From NCBI GenBank assembly GCA_937916005.1, contig CALGIA010000527.1:1-12990 (forward strand): DNA of 12,990 bases, read 5' to 3'. This document shows positions 12,976-12,990 of the stretch, in pieces. A program made the translations under genes and the position numbers. The DNA comes from an uncultured Rhodospirillaceae bacterium. GTDB taxonomy: Bacteria > Pseudomonadota > Alphaproteobacteria > MPNO01. Each line of letters opens with the position of its first letter. The first letter of the stretch is position 1. The notes below the pieces were generated by a model, which did not search any database, was not told the origin of the DNA, and worked only from the letters and a program-made list of their open reading frames with translations.

Positions 12976-12990
12976 CCCAACACCCCTTTG

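Noticed and set aside
1..12990. CRISPR arrays, tRNA/rRNA genes, IS elements, phage or plasmid genes
   Set aside because: No spaced direct repeats, no cloverleaf or rRNA-like sequence, and no transposase or integrase motifs were seen on either strand by reading; a covariance-model search was not possible.

Overview
The window (moderately high GC by eye, with GGGAG-type ribosome sites, several TTG/GTG starts and codon use uniform throughout) looks like chromosomal DNA of an alphaproteobacterium, possibly a Rhodospirillales-like or marine lineage. The lineage is an inference from protein style only; there is no rRNA, tRNA, phage, IS element or CRISPR array to anchor it.

Layout. (1) 1-2587, + strand: a hybrid sensor kinase (several PAS domains, HisKA, HATPase, receiver) whose 5' end lies outside the window and whose reading frame breaks at about 2022 in the ATP-binding domain. 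(2) 2710-3513, +: a short-chain dehydrogenase/reductase that keeps the Rossmann motifs but has Glu and His where the catalytic Asn and Tyr normally sit. (3) 9666 down to 3556, - strand: a run of five genes transcribed leftwards: a CHASE2-adenylate cyclase, a TPR/outer-membrane barrel protein resembling surface lipoprotein assembly modifiers, an exported FecR-domain protein with a proline-rich linker and beta-rich C-terminus, a small 2-oxoglutarate/Fe(II) oxygenase, and a VOC (glyoxalase-fold) protein. The first four are tightly spaced; the VOC gene has a 98-base gap and perhaps its own promoter. (4) 9837-12853, +, divergent from the cyclase: two tandem luciferase-like flavin monooxygenase paralogues with overlapping stop/start, followed 3 bases later by a class I methyltransferase with an unusual motif I. 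(5) 12862-12975, -: a possible 37-residue single-span membrane peptide at the right edge.

The most interesting unit is the cyclase / barrel / FecR / oxygenase run. It couples a periplasmic sensory domain and cAMP synthesis to an apparent outer-membrane translocator, a plausible exported cargo or sensor, and a prolyl-hydroxylase-like enzyme next to a PPG-containing protein. That these work together is inferred from gene order and domain content; nothing in the window proves it. No gene-free stretch exceeds about 170 bases.
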